This document shows positions 10,041-21,978 of a DNA stretch of 64,000 bases, piece after piece. A model generated the notes under the pieces. It saw nothing but the letters and a program-made list of their open reading frames with translations, made no database searches and was not told the DNA's origin. Origin of the DNA: Urophycis tenuis (lineage: Eukaryota > Chordata > Actinopteri > Gadiformes > Phycidae); the NCBI GenBank assembly GCA_036785325.1, contig JAXIVH010000024.1:777383-841382 (forward strand), written 5' to 3'. The translations under genes and the position numbers were made by a program. Numbering within the stretch: position 1 is the stretch's first letter; every line of letters starts with the position of its first letter.

Positions 10041-12972
10041 CTGCGGGGGGGGGGGGGGGGGGGGGGGGAAACAAAAGAGCCATTGCTTGCGGCTTCGTCC
10101 CCATCGAGATGTTTTGAGCCGCGCGCGTTTCTGTGTCTCCATGTCAACCGTGTTCACGGCCGGAGGGAGCCAATTACGCGTGTCTTCCTAAATCATGAAT
10201 TACATAACAGAGGAAAAGTTAAAGTATAACCTCACATTGGACCCATGTAAACATTGAAAAATTGAATCCACCGTGTAATCAATTCATATAAAGCAAATGT
10301 TTGTGTAGTCTGTTGACCCTTATATTTTCATTAATCACGTACAAGAGTTGTTCATTCAGCATTAGCCGGGATGACATACACTGGCATGTCCCGGACCGCT
10401 GCGGGCTGCCTCTTCATCGCTAGCTGGACACACACTGACGGAATGTTCTTCTGGGCTGACCACCAATCACAACAGGCCAAACCTGGTCCTATTCCCCCCG
10501 CTGGGAACAACTCAATCCAAGATGCTCCCTTTCCTCCCTCTCTCGCTGCAGCGTCGACACGCACATCTTAAGTCAGGAGGCGGCGGTCGTTACATACTGC
10601 TTGCTGTCCTGACTGAACATACAATATTGGATTTCAAGTCCTAAAGCGACACGGTGGCGCTGCCTGCAGCGGCAGCAGCATCGGCGGCGGCCGGTGCTTG
10701 AGAGTGTGAGATGTGTCGATGCTGTGCGTTCCGATGAGGAAGACGGCCAGGTGGTTCTCAGTGCACGGCGGTCTCTCCCGTCGAGTGTGGATTTCCCTCC
10801 CGGAGCCCACGGCTTCCACGCCGGCCCCGATTGGATCGGGGCAGTAAATTGTGCTCGTATAACTGTGGGCCGGGGGGTTTGAGGAAATGTGAAAAATGTG
10901 CAGCCGCCTTCCCGCATTGCTGGTTATTATATTATCACCTCTCCGTTTTTTTTTTTTTTTTTTTTTTCTGCCACGCTTTCTCACACATGCTATTGCTTAT
11001 GTTATGCCACGAGGACCTCTGCAGAAGCGTCTGCAGACGACGGTGCAACCTGTGACCTGTAGATCCTCACCTCTGTGTAAGCCAGCGCACAAGTGAGCCT
11101 CAAGTGGCAGGCGCTTTCCAAAAGGAGAGTTGCTGTTTGTTAGCACAGAGACCCGCTGCAGAAGGCTGGGTGTTCTTTGGGGCACAGGTTTGAATTTCAT
11201 TCAAACAGAGGGGGGGAGGGGGGGGAAACATCTGCAGATGGTTCCTATTTCCACGTCCACCCTGGTGTATTTTCAGTCGAAGCTCCTGTGTGGACAAATA
11301 CTTGGGTAATTGGCCTCGGGAAAGCCCAGAGACAAAGCTTGAGATGCCTTGTAGGACGATAGCACTGACCTGCCTCCCAGAAGAAGCGGCACACTTTACC
11401 AAGCTTCAGGTATTCAGTAAGGAAGTGGCCGGGCTTCTACAACTACACAAGGCTACTCAAGGATCCTGAAAATGGGTCGCCGTGGTTACTGCAACACTGG
11501 AAAACTGGAATAGTTTGCTGAATCAGACTATTACACAACCAATACTGTTGTTGGAACGGAAGCATAACATGGACTTCACTTATTTTAAAGCAAACTCAAC
11601 ATCGGCAACTCATCATGAAGGCAAGCAATGCAGTGGCAAATGTAGATTATTTTGTTGAATAAATGACACAACCGTATGACTGGGATTTGCCAGTGGATGT
11701 TTTTGAGCGTTACCAGACACCCATTATTCCTCTTCCATTCCTAGTCATGCCTATATGAGCAAACCATAATCAAACCCAAATGCAATATAGAATTGAAGGA
11801 CATTTTGAAAACCTGTGCATCTTTTGCAGCACGGTGAACCAATTTCTGGGACATTTTCCCATGTAATGATAAGAGACTTTATAAGAGGGAGCAGATGTTT
11901 CTCGGCACTACAACTGATCACCAAAGTCTGGTTGTATTATGGGTGACTCTTAATCTCTACAGCATGCCAGCAGTTGCAAAACTGCTGAGCATGGGAAGAT
12001 CCAAAGACTTTCCCTGCATCCACCGTAATCATTTACAGTATTATGAGGTGGCAGTGCTATGATGGGGCTGTACTTCACCTTTCATGCTGCCTCATATAAT
12101 CTGTTCCCATGTTTTAATTCTGCAGACACAAAAGAAACTTTTATTTCCCATTTAGGCATCTCCCAACTAAAGTGTTGCCATAAAGTGTTTGTCTTAGTGT
12201 GTTTAATTGTCGGTTACTGGCGGGATTCCGTTTTACAGAGCCAAAAAAGTGTTTGTAACAAAAGAGCTTTGCGAGCACATGTTTACAGTCAACAGAGGTT
12301 GCTGGTTGAACCTCCCCATTCAAGCGGGGGCCTGTTCCACCAACTTCAGACTCACGAGCATCGGTCCACACACGCAGCGCTCTCTGGCAAAAGTCGACGT
12401 CCGTTTCTTGGGCAGTTCAAGTAAAAACAAATCTGTTTTGCCTTAGCTCAGGAGAACCCTAATCATGACATGAACCAGCTGTCGGGATCACGTCAGCTCC
12501 GACGGTGCTCGGCGAGTGTAATTAGAGACCCCGGCAAACAAGGGGGTCATTAATGGAAAACCGAACCACATTTTCAGTCTCTCTTTCCAAAGTGAGATTC
12601 TGATTTCTTTTTGGAAGTTTTTTTTTTGGAAGTTTTTTTTATTCTTTTTTTTTTATTACAAAGAATCATCTGCGAAAGGCTTGGAAGGCGGTGCGGGGGT
12701 AGACGGTGTCATGGCGGTGCCGGGTTTTTGCGCCGCGATCGATAGCGCTGCTACAGCGAAGCCCCACTCAAAGGACCACAACAGAGTGCCCTACCCGGCT
12801 GTCCTCCTGCGCCTCCCAGCCAGGCGTGTAGCTGTGGACCTGGGTCCCCGCCGTGCAGTTGGAGAACTGGAACAGGCTGGAGAACATGTGGTGGCTCTCG
12901 GCTGTGTCCGGGAAGATGGGGTCCTGGAAGTTGACGCCGTGGGGGAGGATGCTGTAGTTCTCGTCCATCCTG

Positions 12973-13003
<31 letters not shown>

Positions 13004-13863
13004 TGGGGGGGGCGGGGGGGGGGGGGGGGGGGGGGACATGGAATCGGGGCAGGAAGTTATGGAGATGGTTGGATTGCAAGCGATTGCAAAGAGTCAAACA
13101 TACAGTATGCACACACGCAAACACAGAGTGTGTGTGTGTAAACAGTGTACATGTACAGTACTTGTTAACATAAAGGTTTGGACGGAGGCAAGAACATCAT
13201 TCCATGCGTGACCCATTATTTTGTGGTTCTGCCACTAGAGGCTCATTCGACCCGGTTCAGCCAATGTGTGGAAATCATTGGTGTGCTGAAGAAATGTGTG
13301 TATGAGTTCAGCACATGAGGGAATTAAGCTCCATTAGATGTGCACTTTGACTGTAAATAGTGACCTTATTTTGCTTGTAATTCAAAATAACCTCTAAATA
13401 TATCTGTGTAACAGTGCACAACGAATATGTAATTTCAGTGTGTAGATTAAAATGATTTTTAAAAATGATATTCATCCACGAGTAAAGATTGGTTTGTTCG
13501 GTGCATTCATATACTCATTAGTCAACAGAACCCATGTTGGCGATCTGTGCAAGAATGCAACAAATGCAAAGTAAGTACAGAGCTAATGGTCCTTATCAAG
13601 CACATCAAACAAACCTAAAGCCAACACTGAATATTAGTCTTAGGTATTTGCATTTAAAAGCCGCATACCCATTGGATGAGGGCGAGGCAGGGAGCTTCAA
13701 GAGAACGCGCCCTGCATGGGACATATCCCACCACCATGGAGGGAGTAGGAGAGGAAGTCCTAAAAACAGCAGGACTCCCATCTGTGAATCCCAGCTAGTG
13801 TCCCTTGTGGGGCATCAAAAAGCTTGATTCTCCCTGTCCATCATCACTCTGTGACTCTCACGC

Positions 13864-13945
<82 letters not shown>

Positions 13946-14290
13946 TGTGTGTGAATAAGCATTTGCGTGCATGGATGTGCATGTGTGAAAATGTGCGTGA
14001 CTTCATGTGTGCATGTGTGTATGCACACACAGGCATGTGAACAAACACACCTTCCTATGTATTCCATGGTTGTACACACTCAATTGTGTTATTTGGGCTT
14101 GCGGGGCTGAAGGTAACACAAATCTCATGATTTGAACTCACAGCCCAGATAAGCAATGACTTCATTGCATTGAGTTGTGTATCCAGAGAGTGTTGCTGTA
14201 GGAGGTTGGAACAACAAGATTCATGAACTCCACCAACACTATCTAGCACACAAGCCTCTATTAAAGCCACAACCACCCCAACAGACATGT

Positions 14291-14330
<40 letters not shown>

Positions 14331-16592
14331 CCCCATTACTCCACAGAAAACACGTTAACCCTTTAATAACATGCAGAAACCACTTTCAACTCCTTTTAAG
14401 TTATAGCTGATGTCTGGCTTTCTCGCTCCCCTCACCTTCTGACACTGGTCCTAATCTCAGGGGAGTAAATGACAGACTAGGAGGCAACAGACAGACTGAG
14501 TGCTCTGTCTCCTTCATGGCCCACTGGGAGATCCCCAACATCTACTGCTCTCCATGCTTAGGCCTGACCAAATCTGCCTCAGGTTTTTTTACATGGGTGA
14601 TTGATTGGGGAGGGTTATTTTGGTCTGGGCTGATGTTTTTGGGGTTATTTTATCACAGGAAATGGAACTCACTGGAGATTACAGAGCGAATGAGTCAAAG
14701 TTGATCCAATGCCTGATTCTCAGTGTTGCAAATGAAAACAGTAAAACACTCAAAAGTGTAAGCCAGGTCTTTTTCATACTTATCGCTGTTTTTTTTTTTG
14801 TGACTCTGTTTTTACTTTGTCTTTCCGAATAATTACGGCTAGCGTAAAACACACAGCACTCTTCTTCGCAGACTGTTTGATTTAGGTCAACCCTGCCTCA
14901 TCTATCCTGTTGCTTGCTGCTGAGTTTGCGCTCTCCTTCCTAACTGACCGTGGCGAGCCCACGCGGTTACACAGTGACTTCAGAGAACCGTCATGAAGGA
15001 GCGGGCGTTTAAAGGATGCCTCAGGCAGACTGAGCCAAAAGCCATAAGACTTTTGGCTGGGAGTCAAACGCCCCTGCACTCTAACCTATCCCGCCTCCCC
15101 CGTGGTGACAACAAGGCCTGTTTTACAGTCACCACACCATACCTATCATGGTACACACGGTCATAAACCCATGACCAAAAACCCCTTTGCTTTTATCCTT
15201 CATCATTCCCACATTCTGTGAATGTGGGAATACGTGTCTGTCTGAGAATCCACAGCATCCTCCTAATGCTGTGGGCCTTTGTGCATGTCCCATTGTGGAC
15301 TTTAACTACCTCCGTGGTGGAGGATGGCCTGTGACTGTCTGGGGAACCCCGACCCTGTAGCCTACCGGAGGGGAACCCAGCGGACTGTCTTGAGATATCG
15401 GCTCTATGGGTTTGGGACTCGTGTGACTTGTGCAGAGGACTCGCGCGGGGCGCTGATGCCACGCGGTGTCAGAGGGGAGGAGGAAGAGACCATCGCATTA
15501 AAGTCCACCGTCAAGGCTAACACTTTTTGAGCGTGGACTCTTCCAGCTCGACATCCAGCCTGCCTTGCTCTGTAATTATGCAGGCTGGGATGCATTACAT
15601 TTTTCTTCCTGTGGAAAGCGCTTGGTTCTGCGCCACACAAGAACAAACGCATATTGAAGCGACAAGATGCTTTCGTGTTTGTGTATAACAACGACATCTC
15701 GCCTAACAAACTACAAATGTGCTGAGGAGTTCACAAATGATCTTGTAGTGAATGGGCTGTAGTGTAGTAGAAGGTCACTTTCCCCATTTGTAAGAACCCT
15801 TCCATCCCTCATCACTGCTACTGCCATCATCACGATGCTTTTTCTTCTAGAAATGGGGCTTTAGCTATTTAGTAATAATACAGTTATACTGCTACTCACA
15901 CAATGCACGACGTGGCCCAGTAAGTTCCCTACGCAAACTAGAAATCATGGCTGCCAGATGTTTAGTGACATGGAGTTGCAGGGGGGGGGTGAACTGACGA
16001 ATGATGACAATAAATCAACTAAGGTGTTTCTGCATGAGACATTTAGTTTGTCGAAAGGTTTATGTCAGCAACACACAGATAGGGGACATTTACCCATTCC
16101 ACATGCAGGCCTTTTTCATTTACCAATATGATGAGGTAACCCCCTAACGTTTACCTTAACGCTTATATATTGCTCATCCCCATCCATCATTGCTTCAAAT
16201 CAAAAACGTGGCCATCGACTGCAACCATCTTACCTGAGGAAGAAATAATAGGAATTGTTCTCTGTGACACTGTAGGTGAAGCAGCGGAAATAGCCCAGCC
16301 CGGTGACGTTAAAGCGGGACCCGGCTGGGACCTCCAGCATGCTGCCCCACGCCTGGTCGCAGAGCAGCTCGATCTCCGCCGTGTAGAACAGGTCCGCGTC
16401 ATGCTGCCATGGCAGGTAGTTATACACGTTGTACGACTCCTTGTGCAATGCGAGCACTTTGGCGAAAACTATTATCTCCGCGAGTTCCGCGCGGCATGCC
16501 TCGGTCTGTGGTCTCCAGTCGTGGGGCAACTGACAACCCAGGCCAACGTCCAAACTCACCGCTGCCAAAATAAACGTGAAAATGATCGACAT
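9741..16592 (-). CDS. ccdc3: Coiled-coil domain-containing protein 3 (favine), complete, three exons
   Basis: Joining 16592-16234, 12969-12795 and 10040-9741 on the minus strand gives 277 codons plus stop (human CCDC3 is about 270). All junctions are GT-AG, with phases 2 and 0. Residues 1-19 form a hydrophobic signal peptide, with probable cleavage before CQLP. Residues 20-178 are the cysteine-containing globular part and carry the family stretches LCDQAWGSMLEVPAGSR, PHGVNFQD, IFPDT and MFSSLFQFSNC. N-glycosylation sequons are seen at N95, N112, N124 and N157. Residues about 187-245 are a charged heptad-rich coiled coil (VQKALFEEEEEVRTL onward), followed by a polar tail. From family knowledge, CCDC3 is a secreted, glycosylated, oligomerising protein of adipocytes and endothelium linked to lipid metabolism and TNF signalling. 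The start at 16592 was chosen over an in-frame ATG nine codons upstream because it places the signal peptide at the very N terminus. Both acceptors have unusual repeat-based pyrimidine tracts. Identification is by matching the family from memory. Confidence 0.93.
10045..10068. repeat. 24-nt G/C homopolymer at the ccdc3 exon 3 acceptor
   Basis: On the transcribed (minus) strand this is an uninterrupted C run that ends four bases before the exon, so it is the pyrimidine tract of the splice site. Confidence 0.9.
10070..12794 (-). other. ccdc3 intron 2
   Basis: About 2.75 kb. It has a poly-T tract (10947-10968) and otherwise unique sequence; no nested gene seen. Confidence 0.7.
12795..12969 (-). 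CDS. ccdc3: ccdc3 coding exon 2
   Basis: Residues 120-178, from RMDENY to WEAQEDSR. The acceptor is CCCTCAG|G, preceded on the minus strand by a (CA)n run and a C tract in place of an ordinary pyrimidine tract. The donor is CGG|GTAGGG. The exon is 175 bp and ends in phase 0. Confidence 0.9.
12973..13035. repeat. (TG)n plus G tract at the ccdc3 exon 2 acceptor
   Basis: On the minus strand a C tract and then (CA)n lead directly into CCCTCAG of exon 2, replacing the usual pyrimidine tract. Confidence 0.9.
13867..13953. repeat. (TG)n microsatellite
   Basis: Around 40 units in ccdc3 intron 1, one GTG break at 13939. Confidence 0.93.
14294..14329. repeat. (CA)n microsatellite
   Basis: Eighteen CA units in ccdc3 intron 1. 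Confidence 0.93.
14985..15105 (-). mobile_element. tRNA-derived SINE candidate within ccdc3 intron 1
   Basis: The minus strand reads GGCGGGATAGGTTAGAGTGC and GGGCGTTTGACTCCCAGCC, spaced like A- and B-box regions. Inference from tRNA-like pattern only. Confidence 0.35.
15205..15274. repeat. Two adjacent hairpins in ccdc3 intron 1
   Basis: ATTCCCACATTC, loop TGT, GAATGTGGGAAT (15205-15231) is a perfect 12-bp stem. CCACAGCAT, seven bases, ATGCTGTGG follows at about 15250-15274. Confidence 0.75.
16234..16592 (-). CDS. ccdc3: ccdc3 coding exon 1
   Basis: This exon encodes residues 1-119 and two bases of codon 120. It holds the signal peptide, the CQLP mature start and most of the globular domain. 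The donor on the minus strand is CAG|GTAAG, close to consensus. Phase 2 joins with the G at 12969 to give the Arg of FFLR. Confidence 0.92.
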
Positions 16593-17040
16593 CCTCGAGT
16601 GACAATGTGGCTTAATCACACCACTGGAAGTCTGCTAAGCTGTTGGGAATGATGCGTAAAAGTTCCGCAGCCGTCTCGGAGACCCGTGGGGTTTCTAATG
16701 CAATACACCAGCGCTTATTAAATAGAAGAAGAAGAAAAAACAAATTTGAAAAGAAATAAAACAAGATCCAAAAACGGGCCCTTTGTCTTCCTCCAGTACA
16801 CTTTAAATTCACTGTACGCGACCAGTGGGTCTAATCACACTCTTCAGCATCAATCAGGTCCTCGCTTCTTGGACACAATTACATTTTTCATATTTTGCTA
16901 TTATAGTTCCCCAGTCCGAATTAGAGGTTCCCAGTATTCCGCTGTGCTATCAGGTAGCATTTAGGATGACGTCTGAACTGAGTTCGAAGTCACTCTTATC
17001 CCTTTCAAAAGTGATATGTAAAAAAAAATACTTGAAACTG
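16593..17040 (-). promoter_or_regulatory. Presumed 5' UTR and promoter side of ccdc3
   Basis: This is the sequence immediately upstream of the ccdc3 start on the minus strand. An AT-rich TATTTAATA-like stretch lies near 16715-16725, about 130 bp from the start codon, and could act as a TATA box. No GC-rich island is seen. The transcription start cannot be placed from sequence alone. Confidence 0.3.
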
Positions 17041-17283
17041 ATTTGGATCAGCAATTAAAAATGAAGACGTGTGACGCCCCCTAGTGGCAATAAAACGTAT
17101 TATCATGATATGTTCACCGCTGACGGTGAAGAGCGTCTTTATTCACCTATTTCGCGTGTGCACACGCACACCACGCGTACGTACAAACTGATACTGGGAG
17201 GCACTCTGGAAAGTCAACTTGTCTCGTGTCGGCGAACCTCACCCTTTTTATACTCTATCCACACATTGTTTTTACTCTCAATT

Positions 17284-17503
<220 letters not shown>

Positions 17504-17504
17504 T

Positions 17505-17802
17505 GATGATGCGCACATTGACCAATGAGAGAAGGAGGTGCTACAATACAAATTTCCCTTGAAGCTAACCCTGCTGCCTTTTGTGTTCAGTTAGGTTTTT
17601 AGGTCATCCTACAGCTTCCATCCTCCATCCTCCTCCAAGGGTCATCTACATCTGCTGGATCCCCTACCTATAGCAGGTGTCTTCTGTGTCCTTCATTGCA
17701 CAATCAAACAAGATCAAAAAGTATTTGTCTCGCCGTTGACGACATAATTAATTTCCGAAATAAGGGCTGCAATCAAATGTCTTTAGCTTATGGAGCCTAC
17801 AG

Positions 17803-17848
<46 letters not shown>

Positions 17849-19009
17849 ACCCCCCCCCCCCCCCCCCCCCCCCCCCTGGATTAGCCATAGCACCCCCAAG
17901 AAAATCATTTATTTATATGTATATGCCATCACCCTCATTTCATAGCACCTTCGGTAAAGCGCCGAGCACCCCCCATAGCCCCTGCAGAAAAAAATGTCTG
18001 GCGTTAAGCTCAGGCTACACTAGACCATCATTTAGGAAAAGACATCAGGCCATGACACAATTCCTTGCGGCAGGAAACTTTAGGGTCCCACCATTCTCAG
18101 TCACATGCCGATAATGAGTTCAAAAGAGGATGAGAGTGAGCAAAATGTGACAACAATTTCGTTTCACCCTCGTCAATGGGATCCTTTATAAAAACAAATA
18201 AATAAAATAATCCCATATTTGATGAAAATATAGAAAATATTATTATAGAATGAAAAAAATTAAATGACCATTGTCCACTTGTACAGAGAATGCATGAAAC
18301 AACGTGGTTAGAACGCATTGGTCAAAGTATCTAAGATGTGCTTTTAGTTGTTCATCTTCACTACGGCAGACCCACGACCTTAACCTCCGCCGACACATAA
18401 TTACAGAGCCTATTCTAAATGCAGTCTGGTTCCCTTCGCACCGAGGTTGTCTTTTGACAATCTCAGGAATTCACGGGTCCTTATGAATTCTCCATTACAT
18501 ATTCCCTCTTGACCTCATGACATTTTCCATCGAGGGCAAGGAAAAGTCGTTAGGAGGGAGGACATTGGACAACGTCATATGACCGGAGCCAAGGTCCCAT
18601 GGGGGACACCGGAAGGGGCGGTAATTAGGCTTTTTTGGCAAGCTCGCAAGATTCTACCTAGAGTCCTTTAGAGAGTGGACTCTAATTCTACCGAAATGTT
18701 TGACCCTTGAAAATGTGAGGCAAACTACCGCCATCTATTGGGCGGTAAACGAAGTGCACATATTCTGACGGAACGTTGTATTGATCGGATGTTGTACTGA
18801 TGAAGGATGTGCAGCCGGACCTATCTTGACTCAGGGCCAGGTAGCTATGTAACCTTCTTACATGTGCTGCTCGGACAGAGTTGGCACTGCAGCTCGATGG
18901 TTTTTGAATTGCTGGTGAGAGCAGACCCACGGCAGAGGAGAGCCATTGTCCAGCGTGACTTATGGTGATTGGAAGAAAAAGTTCAGTCGGTATATGAAGA
19001 TGGAATAAT
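17505..19009. other. Intergenic, partly repeat-derived
   Basis: After the C tract the sequence is unique up to about 18690. From there a block with ATTGATCGGATGTTGTACTG (18779) resembles 20690-20720 on the far side of the LINE pair. Confidence 0.4.
17803..17876. repeat. 74-bp C tract
   Basis: Poly-C with a single A at 17849. Length is likely unreliable in assembly. Confidence 0.9.
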
Positions 19010-19316
19010 CCATCCATCCATTACTGCCGCTTATCCGGGGTCGGGTCGCGGGGGCAGCAGCCTGAGGAGTGAAGCCCAGACTTCCCTCTCCCCAGCCACT
19101 TCGTCCAGCTCTTCCGGGGGGATCCCGAGGCGTTCCCAGGCCAGCCGAGAGACATAGTCCCTCCAGCGTGTCCTGGGTCTTCCCCGGGGCCTCCTCCCGG
19201 AGGGACGTGCCCGGAACACCTCCCCAGGGAGGCGTCCAGGAGGCATCCTCACTAGATGCCCGAGCCACCGCAACTGGCTCCTCTCGATGCGGAGGAGCAG
19301 CGGTTCTACTCTGATG

Positions 19317-19317
<1 letters not shown>
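19010..19317 (-). mobile_element. 5'-truncated non-LTR retrotransposon, 3' end of ORF2
   Basis: On the minus strand an open frame reads LRIERSQLRWLGHLVRMPPG, then GRPRTRWRDYVSRLAWERLG, ending LLPPRPDPG before a stop. This is the C-terminal tail shared by many fish LINE reverse transcriptases. It is followed by the usual ATAAGCGGCAG and (ATGG)n tail (19010-19035). The 5' side is cut off where a (TAA)n begins. Clade not resolved. Confidence 0.8.
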
Positions 19318-19366
<49 letters not shown>

Positions 19367-20520
19367 CATTTTATTTTAAAGCGCCTTTCAGGTCACACAA
19401 GGACACTGTACAGACAGAATAAATTAAAATCACATAATGAAATATACAAATCCCATGATAAAATCGACCATGGTAAAAAATCAACATAATAAAATAAAAT
19501 AAATATAAATAGGGCAAGTATAGCAGGAAGCATGGAGGTAAGAGGGAGTAGGCAGTCTGTAACAGGTGGTCTTTTAGTCACGATTTATAAATGGGGAGAG
19601 AGTCACAGTTCCGGAGGTCAGGTGGTAAGGTGTTCCAGAGCTGGGGAGCAGAGCGACTGAAGGCTCTGCCCCCCATAGTGCTGAGATGGGCAGGGGCCAC
19701 AGAGAGGTGGATGGAGGAGGAGGATCTAGAGAACGAGTGGGGATGGTGATGTGCTAGGAGGTCGGACAGGTAGGGAGGGGCGAGGTTGTGGATGGCCATG
19801 AATGTGAACAGGAGGAGTTTGTAATTGATGCGGTGAGTTACAGGGAGCCAGTGGAGGTGCTGGAGGACAGGGGTGATGTGGTGGTATGTGGGGGTCTTTG
19901 TGATGATGCGGGCGGCAGAATTTTGGACCAGTTGGAGTTTAGACTTGTGAGGGAGGCCGAAGAGGAGAGAATTGCAATAGTCCAGACGGGAGGTGATGAG
20001 GCTGTGGACAAGGATGACGGTGGTGTGGGGGGTGAGGGAGGGGCGGAGTCTGTTTATGTTGCGTAGAAGGAAATATGCAGTGCGGGTAATGGTGTTGATG
20101 TAAGAGTGGAAGGAAAGTGTGCTGTCGATGGTGAGAGAGAAGGTATTGACTTTAGCTAGGGTGGATTTAGTGCCGCAGAGGAGGATTTCAGTTTTGTTGC
20201 AATTTAGTTTGAGGTGAACCAGGTTTTAATTCAGAGAGGCAAGAGGTGAGGGAGGGGGGTGGGAGTGAGGAATTTGGTTTGCAGGAAAGGTAGAGCTGGG
20301 TGTCACCCGCGAAGTGGAACTGAATGTTGAATTTGCGGAGGATGTGACCGAGGGGGAGGAGATAGATGATGAATAGAAGAGGCCCCAGGACATATCCTTG
20401 GGGCACCCCTGCAGTGACTGGGGAGGGATTTGAAGTGAAAGATTTGAGCTGTACGAACTGGGTGGTGAGGTGATGTGTTTCAGTTACAACTAGTCTAGTT
20501 GGCCACCTAAGCCCCAAATG
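19318..20520 (-). mobile_element. 5'-truncated, inactive L2-type LINE with (ATT)n tail
   Basis: Minus-strand frames give the RT signature AGVPQGYVLGPLLFIIYLLP and then FHFAGDTQLYLS, where the YADD catalytic box has become FAGD, so the first Asp is lost. Farther on come LDYCNSLL, LHWLPVTHRINYK, APPYLSDLL and RAFSRSAPQLWNTLP, diagnostic for the C-terminal region of L2/CR1 group elements. Frame breaks occur. The 3' end is GGCGCTTTAAAATAAAATG and then (ATT)n at 19318-19364, abutting the preceding LINE. Confidence 0.85.
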
Positions 20521-20859
20521 TTTCCAAATTCCACAACAATGTCTTAAATTAGTTCAAAGCCACTCATCCATTTCAAAAGTTGAATAAAATGGATCAACCA
20601 TTAAAGACCTTTAACGTCCCCTAGTGGCAAGAAGATATACGCGCGTGCGTCGTTCATTGGATTTTGAATGCAGTGCAACTGCACTTACTGATTGGATGTT
20701 GTATTGACAGGATGTCGTGTCTCTGTAGCCAGATCGATATATCCATCAGGACACACAGCTTTGCAAACTTGTTTCATGTGCTTCCAAAGTTCAGCGCGCC
20801 TTATGTGATGTGTTTTTAAAAAAAGGCGGCTCATGCTCTTTTATGTTGTAGCCTACGTC

Positions 20860-21025
20860 TTGGCACTTATAATCGCTCTTTGTAACTTGGCACTTCGCCA
20901 GAGATGTTGTATATGGTTAATCTAGCAATTGAAATGCTTGACACTTGATCTGGTGAATTTATGTTTCACATTCTTCTGACAAATGTACTCGTTGTAAGTC
21001 GCTTTATTTGGATAAAAGCGTGATC
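20860..21025 (+). mobile_element. SINE/LINE 3' tail fragment, interrupted
   Basis: TTGTAAGTCGCTTTATTTGG ATAAAAGCG shows the family tail with a 4-bp TTAT insertion; it then diverges at GTGATCATTG. Upstream TTGGCACTT repeats may belong to the same element. Confidence 0.5.
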
Positions 21026-21029
21026 ATTG

Positions 21030-21917
21030 TTTTGTTAATATTGACGTTTTTATGATCAAATGTAAATTCACAGGTTCTGTCAGGGTAGCCATTCACAGGC
21101 GGACCATGTCCGTGACAGAGCTGAGACAATGGGGTCTGAGTGTATCCAGTTTTGTTCAGGTCTGGGCACACATGCAGATAGGCATTTGGAAGTTGAATGC
21201 TGAATGTTTATAACTATAATTTACCATGCAGGCCTACCGTGCACAAAATATGTGTTTGTCATATAGACAGGAGGCGATAAAAAATAACTCGGGTTTCAGC
21301 ATATTTGACAGCAAAGACTTTAACCAACTGTGGAGTGGTTTTGGCGGCACTAATTGCCTTGAAATTAAATGCTGTTCACGACAGCTGCAAATCCAGTTTT
21401 TGTTTTTGTATTTCCCTAAGTAAGCAATTACTGAGACAACTGCTCGTAAAGTCAGTTGTGAGTAGCTTACACGAACCGATTACTGTATTCCAACTGGGCT
21501 GCGGAAGGCTACTTTTTCAATCTTAGTATAAATAACTCGAGTGTGATATTGCAACAGTAATGAGCAACAAAATTGACTAATTTATGTGGCATGTTTCGAT
21601 TTTGTGATAAGTTAACAATTTACGACTGTTGCTGTGGTGCTGAGGTTTCTTAGAAACACCTGCACAGCGGAGTGATACTTGTATAGTTAAAAGTCGAAGG
21701 GCCGTTTTACTCTACATCAGCACTAATAGAAATCCTCTTGTCCAATCAACTTACTTGGCCGAAATTTACTGTTGTTGGCTATCATAACTTAAAAAGCAAA
21801 GTACTGAACCACCTTCCATATGGGACAATCGTCTCCCGTGTTTACATTCGCTTAATACCAACAAGATGGCGCTGTTTGCAAAGACTCTGAGTTTAAGAAT
21901 TACGTGCGCGCGCGCGT

Positions 21918-21978
<61 letters not shown>

